The notes below the pieces were generated by a model that saw only the letters and a program-made list of their open reading frames with translations, did no database searches and had not been told where the DNA came from. A stretch of 23,620 nucleotides of DNA from Stygibacter sp964604155 (GTDB taxonomy: Bacteria; Cloacimonadota; Cloacimonadia; Cloacimonadales; TCS61). Both the position numbers and the translations under genes were made by a program. The stretch covers positions 1-23,620 of the forward strand of contig CAZRXY010000022.1 of the NCBI GenBank assembly GCA_964604155.1, given 5' to 3'. Positions 1 to 7,994 of the stretch are shown piece by piece (position 1 is the stretch's first letter; the number at the start of each line of letters is the position of its first letter).

Positions 1-104
1 TGACCATTAAAATAATAGACATAATCATTTTTTTTAACAAAACCAATTAATGAATTAATCAATCTTATTTCATCAGGAAAAATAGGTAACAACATTTGGG
101 GCAT
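1..104 (-). CDS. Partial gene cut by the window edge, possibly transposase-associated
   Basis: An open minus-strand frame starts with ATG at 104 and runs off the left edge after 34 codons. The peptide begins MPQMLLPIFPDEIRLINS and ends ...YVYYFNG. A strong Shine-Dalgarno site (AGGAGG, complement of 113-118) lies 8 bases upstream, so the start is convincing even though the piece is short. From memory, the opening (MPxMLLPIFP..., then a short strand and YFNG) resembles the N-terminus of proteins found with DDE transposases of unclassified insertion sequences. That link is recollection and could not be tested here. If right, an insertion element begins at this edge. Alternatively it is an ordinary hypothetical gene. 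Confidence 0.6.
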   Translation of the reverse strand, partial: MPQMLLPIFPDEIRLINSLIGFVKKNDYVYYFNG

Positions 105-286
105 AATTCTATCCTCCTTTTATTTTCTAAAACCAAGTTCTTTTATAAATCATTAAATTGGCAAGAGAAAAAATAAAAACAGAAGATAAATTATTGAAAT
201 TTAATATATTACATTTTGGTTGCAATTTATGAAGTCAGGTGTTCTGAATTTAAATTTCGGGGGGTATGCCAGGAGAGAATATCTAC

Positions 287-316
287 TTGACAGTGAATGG
301 TGCTGTAATATATGAA
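287..316 (+). promoter_or_regulatory. Possible sigma-70 promoter for the flavodoxin gene
   Basis: A perfect -35 hexamer TTGACA (287-292) is followed after 18 bases by TATGAA (311-316) as a fair -10. Transcription would start near 323, leaving about 27 untranslated bases with the Shine-Dalgarno site at 341-347. A perfect TATAAT at 324-329 has no matching -35 and would start the transcript almost at the gene. Seen by eye only. Confidence 0.35.
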
Positions 317-349
317 GGCTTCGTATAATATAAAATGTCAGGGGGAGTT

Positions 350-832
350 ATGAAGTGTGCTATAGTATATTGTTCTCATACTGGTTTTACAGCAGAATTA
401 GCTAAAAATATCGGAGAAGTATTAGAAGCAGATTTGATAGAACTAAGAACCAGAGAGCCTTTGATCCCGAATAAGATGACCGTAAAAAACCTGGTTACGG
501 GTGGTTCACAAGTAGTTCTTAAGAAAAAACCAGAACTTGAAAAATATGAATTCAATCAGGAAGAATATGATTTGATTATATTAGGCACACCCGTCTGGGC
601 ATGGACATTTGCTCCACCAATGCGCACATTTTTGACAGAACACGATCTGGAAGGCAAAAAGGTGGCACTATTTGCCACTCACCATGGTAAACCTGGTAAT
701 ACATTGAAAAATATGGCACAGCAATTGCCCAAAGCAAGCATTATAAGCTCACGAGATTTTCTGAATGACTCCGGTAAAAAGGCAAGTTCAAAATCTAATG
801 CCCGTCTCTGGGGTGCCTCACTGCAAAAATGA
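350..832 (+). CDS. Flavodoxin family protein
   Basis: A 160-residue single-domain flavodoxin, a cytoplasmic FMN-binding electron carrier. The N-terminal beta strand leads into the FMN phosphate-binding loop SHTGFT (residues 9-14), followed by the amphipathic helix. Further on, LIILGTPVWAWTFAPPMRTFL is the typical second flavin-contact loop and VALFATHHGKPGNT the third. The ATG at 350 is preferred because GGGGGAG at 341-347 sits directly before it; an in-frame ATG at 335 would swallow that site. It is the only complete plus-strand gene, divergent from the edge gene and convergent with the large minus-strand operon, sharing the terminator region at 998-1031. Its redox partner is not visible. 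Unlike long-chain flavodoxins it lacks a large insertion, so it may be a flavodoxin-like reductase subunit rather than a true ferredoxin substitute. Confidence 0.88.
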   Translation: MKCAIVYCSHTGFTAELAKNIGEVLEADLIELRTREPLIPNKMTVKNLVTGGSQVVLKKKPELEKYEFNQEEYDLIILGTPVWAWTFAPPMRTFLTEHDLEGKKVALFATHHGKPGNTLKNMAQQLPKASIISSRDFLNDSGKKASSKSNARLWGASLQK

Positions 833-859
833 TCTACCCAATTCCACTGTAAGGGCTGC

Positions 860-946
860 CTAAAGTTTACTTATAATCCATCGCTCAATAAGGATAGAAG
901 CTGCAATATCATCAGATGTGCCCAGATCCACGGAGCCCTCTCTCCA
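860..946 (-). pseudogene. Short decayed coding remnant
   Basis: On the minus strand 28 codons are open and end at a stop (complement of 860-862), with another stop just before them (947-949) and no start codon. The peptide reads WREGSVDLGTSDDIAASILI followed by ERWIISKL and looks protein-like. The DDIAASILIERW pattern faintly recalls the C-terminus of RuvX/YqgF proteins. An adjacent frame carries a plausible continuation (MAFIIIQYSGER), as if a frameshift broke a gene. Weak evidence: it may be chance. The rest of 833-997 shows nothing else. Confidence 0.2.
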
Positions 947-997
947 CTATATTGAATTATTATGAAAGCCATACACCAGAAAGTAAAGCCTGTAATA

Positions 998-1031
998 AAA
1001 AAATCCCCTCCGAAACCGAAGAGGATTTTTT
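998..1031 (-). terminator. Rho-independent terminator, probably bidirectional
   Basis: AAAAAATCCCCTC (998-1010) pairs with GAGGATTTTTT (1021-1031) around a ten-base CGAAACCGAA loop, with a two-base C bulge. A run of T follows the stem on either strand. It lies 21 bases after the stop of the last gene of the minus-strand operon and faces the flavodoxin from the other side, so it can end both transcripts. Confidence 0.8.
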
Positions 1032-1051
1032 CGCTATATGCTCTTTTTTTG

Positions 1052-2830
1052 TCAGCTATTTACGATCCAGTTAACCAGCCCTTTTGCCTGAAATATTTCC
1101 AGCAGTGCTGGTGGAAGTGGCGGAAAATAAAATTCTTTCCCTGCAACTTTTACCAGTCCTTTTTCCAGATCGACATTAACTTCATCTCCGGCTTTATAAG
1201 CATCAACCACTTCCGGCAGAACTATAATGGGTAAGCCCTGGTTGACAGAAGAGCGGAAGAAAATGCGGTTCACAGATTTTACTATTACTGCTTTCACACC
1301 GGCATGGGCAAGTCCCACTGCAGGATGCTCACGAGAAGAGCCACAACCAAAGTTTTCGCCTGCTATCATCACGTCATTAGCTTTCACATTTTTTGTGAAT
1401 TCGGGGTCAAAATCAATGAAGAGATAGGGCATGATAGCCTCAGGCTCTGAGCTCAGCACCTTATAGGTGAGATTGCCGGCAAACATCTGGTCTGTATTCA
1501 GATTATCTACATCGGCATAATTCCAGGTATTTTTTATTCTCCTGTTATCGTTCTCAGCAATGGTAATTGTACTGGATTGCGCAGTTTTATAAGGAAATTT
1601 GTCACTGGTCTTAAAACCACGCGGGTCTGTGATTGCCCCTTTAAGTGCCGAGTATGCCACAGCAGCAGGAGATGCCAGATAGACGAAGGAATTTTTATTT
1701 CCCATGCGCCCCAGGAAATTACGATTTGCAGTTGAAAGTACATTATATCCATCAGCAGGGATACCTTGTCCGGTTCCCAGACAGGGACCGCAGGAGGAGC
1801 TTAGAATAACGGCTCCTGCCTTCATTAGTTTAGCTATGATACCTTCCTCCAAAGCTTGAAGATAGATTTCTTTTGAAGCAGGACAAACCAGAAGCTGGAA
1901 ATGGGCGGGTATTTTCTTCCCATCCAAAATCTGTGCTGCGATATTAAGGTCTTCCAGGCGGCCATTAGTGCAAGTGCCAATGAGTCCCTGATGGATAGGT
2001 GTGCCTTCCACTTCGGATAGAGCTTTCACATTATCCACATGATGCGGGCAGGCAACCAGCGGGAAAATATCATTGAGATTGATCTCAATCTCCCGAATAT
2101 ATTCAGCATCTGCATCAGCCCAGACACCATTTTCAATTTTCCGGGTACCATAGAATTCTGCCAGTACTTCATCCGGTGGGAATACTGCATTCTTTGCACC
2201 CATCTCTGAAGCAAGGTTTGCCAAAGTCATACGCTGGGCAATAGACAGGGTTTTCACGCCTTCACCATGATACTCGATGGAATTATAATTCGCCCCCGCA
2301 GAACCTATCATACCTATTATCCAAAGAGAGATATCCTTGGCATATACGCCCTTATTTAGAGAACCTTTAAGCGTGATTTTGATAGATTCCGGCACCCTGA
2401 ACCAGGTTTCTCCCCGTTTCCAAAGCCCTGCTGATTCTGTTCTGTCTATGCCGGCAGCCATAGTATTAAAGGCTCCTGCTGTACATACGTGGCTATCCGA
2501 ACCTACTACTATCATTCCCGGCTTGGCATGATAGCTCATCACCTGGTGACAAATCCCATCGCCCACGTCATGAAATTTCTTGATGCCCTGATCCTTGACG
2601 AATTCTCTGATACTCTGATATTGATTAGCCAGTTTATCTGTTGTAGGCGGAGCATTATGATCGAGCACAACCAGTAATTGATCCGGATCAAATACCCTGT
2701 CACCACCCATCTTTTTAAAGGTATTGGCGATACTGGCAGTATTATCGTGAGTGAGCACGATTTCCGGTTTTGCAAAAACTATTGCTCCAGTTTTTGCCTT
2801 GAATATCTTTTCTACAAAAGTTTTTCCCAT
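1052..2830 (-). CDS. Aconitase-superfamily hydro-lyase, fused large and small subunits (homoaconitase/isopropylmalate isomerase-like)
   Basis: A 592-residue [4Fe-4S] hydro-lyase. Residues 1-410 match the large subunit (LeuC/HacA type): GDGICHQVM near 91-98, GSDSH at 110-114, cluster cysteines C287 (GTCTNGR), C347 and C350 (SCGPC). Residues about 430-592 match the small subunit: NTDQMF near 445-450 and GCGSSREH at 495-502, which carries the catalytic Ser/Arg. In most bacteria these are separate proteins, so this is a fusion. The small-subunit specificity loop reads NLTY (453-456), not the YLRT of methanogen homoaconitase or the YLVY of isopropylmalate isomerase, so the substrate cannot be read off. 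It is the last gene of the operon, 15 bases after another aconitase-like gene, with a good AAGGAG site. By context it should interconvert citrate-type or homocitrate-type tricarboxylates. Family certain, substrate inferred. Confidence 0.9.
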   Translation of the reverse strand: MGKTFVEKIFKAKTGAIVFAKPEIVLTHDNTASIANTFKKMGGDRVFDPDQLLVVLDHNAPPTTDKLANQYQSIREFVKDQGIKKFHDVGDGICHQVMSYHAKPGMIVVGSDSHVCTAGAFNTMAAGIDRTESAGLWKRGETWFRVPESIKITLKGSLNKGVYAKDISLWIIGMIGSAGANYNSIEYHGEGVKTLSIAQRMTLANLASEMGAKNAVFPPDEVLAEFYGTRKIENGVWADADAEYIREIEINLNDIFPLVACPHHVDNVKALSEVEGTPIHQGLIGTCTNGRLEDLNIAAQILDGKKIPAHFQLLVCPASKEIYLQALEEGIIAKLMKAGAVILSSSCGPCLGTGQGIPADGYNVLSTANRNFLGRMGNKNSFVYLASPAAVAYSALKGAITDPRGFKTSDKFPYKTAQSSTITIAENDNRRIKNTWNYADVDNLNTDQMFAGNLTYKVLSSEPEAIMPYLFIDFDPEFTKNVKANDVMIAGENFGCGSSREHPAVGLAHAGVKAVIVKSVNRIFFRSSVNQGLPIIVLPEVVDAYKAGDEVNVDLEKGLVKVAGKEFYFPPLPPALLEIFQAKGLVNWIVNS

Positions 2831-2845
2831 GATTTACTCCTTAAT

Positions 2846-4657
2846 TTAACCGAAGATACCACCTTTATGGTAGATTTCCATTTGAACATCTGAGAATGGT
2901 TCTGCCTGAATACTGCAATTCCTGGTAATATTGGTAATTTTACCAGACGCAAAATCCACTTTGATAATATCTCCGTCTTTGAGGCGGAGAGGCTCAATAT
3001 CTGTATAGCTGAGTATCGGAAAGGCTGCATTTATGGCATTCCTTTCGTAGATTGCTCCAAATGATTCTGCGATAATCGCCTGAACGCCCAAGGATTTAAA
3101 GCAATCAACCGCCTGCTGCCGGCTGCTGCCTGAGCCAAAATTCTTCTGCACTACCACAATATCGCCAGGTCTCGAGTTTTTGGCAAAATCCTCATAACCC
3201 GCTAAATTATCAAATGTGTATTGCCCCATCTCTGCCAGATCGGTAATCGTGAGATAGCGGTTATGGAAAATCATATCGGTATCTATATTATCTTCTTTGA
3301 TGAACCAGACTCTACCTTCGATAACGGTAGGTTTTTCTGCAGTTTTCACCGCTTTTTTTATGGCTGAAATTCTCTGACTCGTCTCAGGCTTAGTGAAAAT
3401 TGCCGGCTCAGACGGAATATGATCCTGAGTTGTAATATATCCCGCTACCGCTGAAGCTGCCACGGTTGCCGGCGATGCCAGATAGACGCTGCCTTTGCCC
3501 TGCTTGCCCGGAAAATTACGATTCCCGGTAGATATTGTGATCTCGCCAGCACCATTCTGACCTATCTGTCCCGCAGCACAACCGGCACAGCCCGCATTAC
3601 CTACCAGAGCATCCGCATCTTTAAATATCTTGATCAAACCTTCTGATAGTGCCTGATTCCATACTTCATCTGTAGATGGCACTATCTTGAGCACTACACC
3701 CGGAGCTACTTTCCTGCCTCTAAGTATTGAGGCGGCTGCCCGTAGATCATCTATTCTGCCGTTTGTGCAACTGCCAATAAACGCACTGTCTATCTTCACC
3801 TTGTCCATATCCTGAACCGGAATAGTATCATGTGGCTTACCCGGCTGAGAAGTACGCGGTGTAAACTTGCCAAAATCAAGCTCAATCTCCCTTTCATATA
3901 CAGCATCTGCATCAGCTTCCACCAGCTCCAGTTTCCGACCCGACATCTTTTCCGAATAAGACATTATCTCAGAATTGGGTAGGAATAATATGGCTATGCA
4001 CCCCATCTCCGTTGCCATACTGGATATTGTGATGCGTTCATCAAGCGTGAGTCTGTCTATATCTTCGCCATAAACCTCCACAGAATAACCCAGAAGATTA
4101 TTTGCTCCAAATTCTGCCAGAAGATTCAAAGCAATGTCCTTGGCAGCTATATTTGCAGGTCGTTTACCCTTGATCGTGAGTTTTACTGATTTAGGTACTT
4201 TGAACCAGACTTTTCCATTTGACCACGCTGCCGCAATATCCTGATCGCCCATACCCTGTCCAAAAGCACCAACCGCTCCCAGAATATTAGCATGAGAATC
4301 TGTGCTCACCGCTGTCGATCCTGAATAGGCAAGTCCCTCATCAATCAATATATGAGTCCCTATCCCACTATTGATATCATAGACCTTTATCCCGGTTTCA
4401 CGCGCAAAAATACGGCAAATCTGCTGATTTACTGCGTACTTCTGATCGCTCCCACCCGGATTGCAATCAAATGTAAATATCGTCTTAGACGGATCTGCCA
4501 GGCTAAGTCCGTTATCTCGGATATTCTTTACTACATTTGCTCCACCAAAGTCTCGCGCTACTCGGGCATCTATGAAGATATCAACTATATCGCCAGGCTT
4601 CACACTTGCCTTATCTGAATGATTAACAAGTATTTTTTCTATTAAAGTTAAACCCAT
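2846..4657 (-). CDS. Second aconitase-superfamily hydro-lyase, fused large and small subunits
   Basis: A 603-residue [4Fe-4S] hydro-lyase, clearly a different subfamily from its downstream neighbour. The large-subunit part has STDSHANILGAVGAFGQGMG (118-137) and cluster cysteines C297 (GSCTNGR), C357 and C360 (GCAGC). The small-subunit part (about 448-603) has NIDTDMIFHNRYLTI (457-471) and GSGSSRQQAVDCF (508-520). The catalytic Ser and Arg are present, but the usual SSREH is SSRQQ. The loop equivalent to YLRT/YLVY reads YLTI. Proteins of this style are usually annotated only as aconitase family. The start has AGGAGG five bases upstream and lies 9 bases after the HD gene. Having two such enzymes in one operon suggests that they share two half-reactions or act on two related acids. 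The precise substrate is unresolved. Confidence 0.88.
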   Translation of the reverse strand: MGLTLIEKILVNHSDKASVKPGDIVDIFIDARVARDFGGANVVKNIRDNGLSLADPSKTIFTFDCNPGGSDQKYAVNQQICRIFARETGIKVYDINSGIGTHILIDEGLAYSGSTAVSTDSHANILGAVGAFGQGMGDQDIAAAWSNGKVWFKVPKSVKLTIKGKRPANIAAKDIALNLLAEFGANNLLGYSVEVYGEDIDRLTLDERITISSMATEMGCIAILFLPNSEIMSYSEKMSGRKLELVEADADAVYEREIELDFGKFTPRTSQPGKPHDTIPVQDMDKVKIDSAFIGSCTNGRIDDLRAAASILRGRKVAPGVVLKIVPSTDEVWNQALSEGLIKIFKDADALVGNAGCAGCAAGQIGQNGAGEITISTGNRNFPGKQGKGSVYLASPATVAASAVAGYITTQDHIPSEPAIFTKPETSQRISAIKKAVKTAEKPTVIEGRVWFIKEDNIDTDMIFHNRYLTITDLAEMGQYTFDNLAGYEDFAKNSRPGDIVVVQKNFGSGSSRQQAVDCFKSLGVQAIIAESFGAIYERNAINAAFPILSYTDIEPLRLKDGDIIKVDFASGKITNITRNCSIQAEPFSDVQMEIYHKGGIFG

Positions 4658-4666
4658 TATAACCTC

Positions 4667-5212
4667 CTAAACCTGTAATCTGCTTTTAAAGGGGAGGAAT
4701 GTCATAAAATCAGCATGATGCACGACATAGGCTTCCGTGGTGCGTTTAATCAGGTCTCCTTCTCCGGCATGGGCTGCAATGATATGGCAGACTGCTGCGG
4801 GAATCCCGCAAGCTTCGGCTAATGATACTCCGCTAAAGGGGTGACGCAGATACTTGCCATAAGCTCCCTGCACCGCCTTGCCTTTTTCATCAAGCTCATA
4901 TTCCACCAGCTTCCCCACATCACATAATATTGCCCCCGATATCAAAACATCCATATCAACCGTGAGTTCACCATGATATGATGCATTGATAATCTCAGCA
5001 GACTTTCTGGCTATATGAACCACACTTCGCTTATGATCCATAAAAGTAACTTTGAGATCAGGACCACAGAGCAGTGTGAAAGGTATTCGCATCAGGTCTT
5101 CCGCCGTTAACACGCTACGTTCTAAGGCAAGTTCCCACGTTTTCTCCGTCTGCTGACGCAGTTTTTCATCTTTTATCCATTCCAGCTCGGGCCATAATTC
5201 CTTGACTGTCAT
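4667..5212 (-). CDS. HD-domain protein with altered HD motif
   Basis: A 181-residue HD-superfamily protein, predicted cytoplasmic. The pattern is visible as H66 (VVHIA), an AILCDVGK motif at 94-101, H148 (AAHAGEG), H165/H166 and D168 (HHADF). In the canonical motif the centre is HD; here it is C97-D98, so one metal-binding histidine is a cysteine. The family is mostly metal-dependent phosphohydrolases acting on nucleotides, and no specific substrate is recognisable. It lies inside the operon (15 bases after the dehydrogenase, 9 before the aconitase), so it should serve the same pathway, perhaps as a regulator, a repair enzyme or a non-phosphohydrolase. It does not resemble the citrate-lyase accessory proteins CitC, CitG or CitX. 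The GGAGG site supports the start. Confidence 0.75.
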   Translation of the reverse strand: MTVKELWPELEWIKDEKLRQQTEKTWELALERSVLTAEDLMRIPFTLLCGPDLKVTFMDHKRSVVHIARKSAEIINASYHGELTVDMDVLISGAILCDVGKLVEYELDEKGKAVQGAYGKYLRHPFSGVSLAEACGIPAAVCHIIAAHAGEGDLIKRTTEAYVVHHADFMTFLPFKSRLQV

Positions 5213-5227
5213 TTTTCCTCCATTTTT

Positions 5228-6415
5228 TTACAGGGCTTTAATGATAGCATCAGTCATCTGCTGAGTGCTGGCTGCGCCCTTTTCTATCACGTCCGGCTTG
5301 CCACTCATCTTTAACATATCATAAGTGCGAACCTTGCCTTCTTCCACTACTTTGCTGATAGCAGCTCTGATTTTTGCCGATTTATCTGTCTCTCCTATAT
5401 GATCCAGCATCATACAGGCGCTCAGGATCATGGCAATAGGTGACACGATAGATACTTCGTAATCTGCGTACTTTGGTGCAGAACCGTGAGTAGGCTCAAA
5501 AATCGCCACTTTCTCACCAATATTGGCACTGCAGGCAAATCCCAGTCCACCGGTTAGCCCGGCAAAACCGTCTGAAACTATATCACCAAACATATTGCCG
5601 GCTATGATCACACCATAAGTTTCCGGATTCTTTGTGAGCCACATCATCTGTGCATCAATATTTGTGTAATCAAACCAGATTTCCGAATATTCTTTGCTAA
5701 GCTCTCGGCAAATTGCCAGCATCATCCCTGATGTCTCACGAATCACATTCGGTTTCTCGCAAAGCGTTACTCGCTTATAACCAAATTTCCTGGCATATTC
5801 AAAGGCAGCCCGGCATATCCGTTCTGAGTATTTACGCGTAAATATCCTCGTGCTCACTGCCAGATCCTTCTTTTCTGCCCAACCAAAATTCTTGGAAAAT
5901 TTGGGATGCGTCATTAAAGCATCGTAAACCTGATCCGGGGGATCCGTCCATTCCACACCGCCATAAAGCCCTTCCGTATTCTGACGGAAGATCACTACGT
6001 CCACCTCAGGCTCTTCAATGGTATTTCCAAATCCCCTGCGTATAAAATTGAGCGGATTGCCCTGGAAGGTTATGCAGGGTCGCTGGCAGATATCCAGTGT
6101 GAAATGCTGACGCAATCCCACGATAGGACTGTAATAAACATGTCCCTTATCCTGTAAATCACTGCATAATTCTTTGGCTGCTTCCGATTTGGGCTTTGAT
6201 GTGATTGCCCCAAAAAGACTGATACCATGCTCCTCCAATAAATCCAAAGTCCTCTTTGGTAATGGATCACCTTCATTACACCAAAAATCCCAGCCAATAT
6301 CGGCATGAACATATTCTGCCTCAAATCCTACTGCATCCAGCACTCTTATTGCTTCGGGTAATACTGTCTTGCCAATGCCATCTCCAGGCATTGTAACTAC
6401 TGTTCTTTTTGCCAT
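5228..6415 (-). CDS. Isocitrate/homoisocitrate dehydrogenase family enzyme
   Basis: A 395-residue metal-dependent beta-decarboxylating dehydrogenase. Visible motifs are PGDGIG (10-15), substrate arginines R102 (LRQ), R112 (QRP) and R144, FRQNTEGLYGG (143-153, with Y151), K221 in EKPN, metal aspartates D254, D278 and D282, and EPTHGSAPKYA (307-317). Lys-Tyr after HGSAP matches the NADP-binding pair of E. coli isocitrate dehydrogenase; NAD enzymes usually have Asp-Ile. By eye, Ser113 of that enzyme is kept (S96), but the Asn115 position is Ile98. The start at 6415 is chosen because GGAGG (6421-6425) lies five bases before it; an upstream in-frame TTG would place that site inside the gene. In context it could carboxylate 2-oxoadipate to homoisocitrate or 2-oxoglutarate to isocitrate. 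Isopropylmalate dehydrogenase is less likely. Confidence 0.85.
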   Translation of the reverse strand: MAKRTVVTMPGDGIGKTVLPEAIRVLDAVGFEAEYVHADIGWDFWCNEGDPLPKRTLDLLEEHGISLFGAITSKPKSEAAKELCSDLQDKGHVYYSPIVGLRQHFTLDICQRPCITFQGNPLNFIRRGFGNTIEEPEVDVVIFRQNTEGLYGGVEWTDPPDQVYDALMTHPKFSKNFGWAEKKDLAVSTRIFTRKYSERICRAAFEYARKFGYKRVTLCEKPNVIRETSGMMLAICRELSKEYSEIWFDYTNIDAQMMWLTKNPETYGVIIAGNMFGDIVSDGFAGLTGGLGFACSANIGEKVAIFEPTHGSAPKYADYEVSIVSPIAMILSACMMLDHIGETDKSAKIRAAISKVVEEGKVRTYDMLKMSGKPDVIEKGAASTQQMTDAIIKAL

Positions 6416-6420
6416 CGCTT

Positions 6421-6425
6421 CCTCC
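6421..6425 (-). promoter_or_regulatory. Ribosome-binding site that fixes the dehydrogenase start
   Basis: GGAGG on the minus strand, five bases before the ATG at 6415. It lies within a possible longer frame beginning TTG at 6427, which argues against that longer start. Confidence 0.75.
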
Positions 6426-6432
6426 AACCTTA

Positions 6433-7992
6433 TTATTTTGTTTTTACTTTTCTTACGCTGTCTATTACGGTTCCATCAACCCACTTGATTATTGCCACAA
6501 TGTCATCCTCAAGCTCAGGTTTTGATGGCTTGCCGCAGATAGCTTCTGCTTCTGCCTTCAATTGCTCTATCGTCTTAAAAGGCAATCCACTGTTTCTGGT
6601 CTTTTCTATCAAATCCTTACGGTTAGGATTTATCGCTATGCCACGCTCCGTGACAATTACATCTATCATGCTGCCAGGTCCCACTACAGTGGTCACCTCA
6701 TCCAGGATAACGGGCATTCTATTTCGGAATAACGGGATAGGAAGTATGGTGCACTTGGCAAACAGGCAATTCTGCCAGCCACCTATGCCGTGCAGCAAAT
6801 AGCCATCCGAATGCGTTACCACATTACCATTAAAATTCACATCCACTTCGGTAGCTCCCAGAACTATCACATCCATCATTGATACATGAAATCCCTTGGA
6901 ATGATAATTATAGATATGAAATACAGAGATATCCTGATGGTTGGGGTTTTCTCGCATCGAACGGATGGCATCAAGATCAAAACTCTGACCATCCAGAAGG
7001 TATTCCAATTGCCCATCCTCCAGCATCTTCACACTGTATTCTGTGCTGCCGCCTATCGCCCAGCGCGCTTTCCAGCCACGCTTCTGCAATAATTGATTGA
7101 AAAAATTGCTCACTGCCAGAGATGTTCCACCAGCACCCGCCTGAAAACAAAATCCATCATAGATCAATCCCGCTGCATCACAGAATCTCGCAGTGAGCTC
7201 TGCTAATAGCAATCTGTCCGGACTTTTCGTGATCTGAAGCGTCCCCGATACTATTTTTTCGGGCATCCCTATCTTTTCTACCTGAACCACGTAATCCACA
7301 TAATTACCATGAATCTGCATCGGTATGCAGGGAAAAGGCACCAGATTATCTGTTACTACTATCGATTTGTGGGCATACAATTCATCCGCTAAGGCAAAAC
7401 CTAAGCATCCACACGCAGAAGGTCCATGCAAACCATTGCAATTTCCAAAAGGATCCGCCGTCGGCGCTGCTATCACTGCAATATCTATCACTATCTCACC
7501 ATCTTCTATTGCCTGATATCTGCCGCCGTGAGAACGCAATATTGCCGTCCCACGCATTTTGCCCTCTGAACAATATTTGCCCAAAGGTCCATTCATACTG
7601 CCCTCTATGTGGTGAACTGTGCCATCTTCCATATACTTGATTATTTCGGAATGACAGGGAAATGAAGCCGAGGGCAGCCAGACCAGGTCCTTTATGCCCA
7701 TCTCACTCGCTATACGGAATATTTCATTTGCCACCAAATCCCCGTCTCGCAGGTGATGATGCGTGCTTATCACCATGCCATCCCTTAATCCCGCTGACTG
7801 TAATGCCTCCTTTAGAGAAGGAACTACCTTATTGCCATCTGCCGGATAATCATCCGCACATACTATGGGAGGACCATATCTGTGACCCTTGGGTCTATGT
7901 TTACCATTACCCATATAGGGCACTTGCTCTTTGCCATTCACTTCTGTGGGTACCAGGCGTCCTACTACATTTTTAACCAGTTCTGCTGCCAT
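6433..7992 (-). CDS. citF: Citrate lyase alpha subunit (CitF family)
   Basis: A 519-residue CitF-family protein. In citrate lyase this subunit moves the acyl-carrier thiol from acetate to citrate (acetyl-ACP:citrate ACP transferase). It follows E. coli CitF along its whole length from about residue 60: GLRDGMVISTHHHLRDGDLV (68-87), SHGGRYQAIEDGEIVIDIAV (154-173), DPFGNCNGLHG (180-190), QAGAGGTSLAV (284-294), NPNH (349-352), and a C-terminal GIAINPNR (451-458) ending near WVDGTVIDSV. Length is normal (E. coli about 510). It begins 2 bases after the CitD-CitE stop, with its GGAGG inside that gene, so translation is coupled. The family also includes citramalate lyase alpha; by context homocitrate is another possible substrate. 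Homology certain, substrate not. Gene symbol denotes the family. Confidence 0.88.
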   Translation of the reverse strand: MAAELVKNVVGRLVPTEVNGKEQVPYMGNGKHRPKGHRYGPPIVCADDYPADGNKVVPSLKEALQSAGLRDGMVISTHHHLRDGDLVANEIFRIASEMGIKDLVWLPSASFPCHSEIIKYMEDGTVHHIEGSMNGPLGKYCSEGKMRGTAILRSHGGRYQAIEDGEIVIDIAVIAAPTADPFGNCNGLHGPSACGCLGFALADELYAHKSIVVTDNLVPFPCIPMQIHGNYVDYVVQVEKIGMPEKIVSGTLQITKSPDRLLLAELTARFCDAAGLIYDGFCFQAGAGGTSLAVSNFFNQLLQKRGWKARWAIGGSTEYSVKMLEDGQLEYLLDGQSFDLDAIRSMRENPNHQDISVFHIYNYHSKGFHVSMMDVIVLGATEVDVNFNGNVVTHSDGYLLHGIGGWQNCLFAKCTILPIPLFRNRMPVILDEVTTVVGPGSMIDVIVTERGIAINPNRKDLIEKTRNSGLPFKTIEQLKAEAEAICGKPSKPELEDDIVAIIKWVDGTVIDSVRKVKTK

Positions 7993-7994
7993 TT

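Noticed and set aside
266..328. A 20-codon plus-strand frame starting ATG at 266 after a G-rich stretch, just before the flavodoxin.
   Set aside because: It overlaps the likely promoter, is very short and resembles nothing known. A leader peptide is possible but unsupported.
962..1234. A 90-codon plus-strand frame starting at 962.
   Set aside because: It runs through the terminator and then antisense into the end of the aconitase gene, with a composition typical of a shadow frame.
6416..6427. A longer dehydrogenase start (TTG at 6427).
   Set aside because: GGAGG would lie inside the gene; the ATG at 6415 has ideal spacing and begins with the family's first strand.
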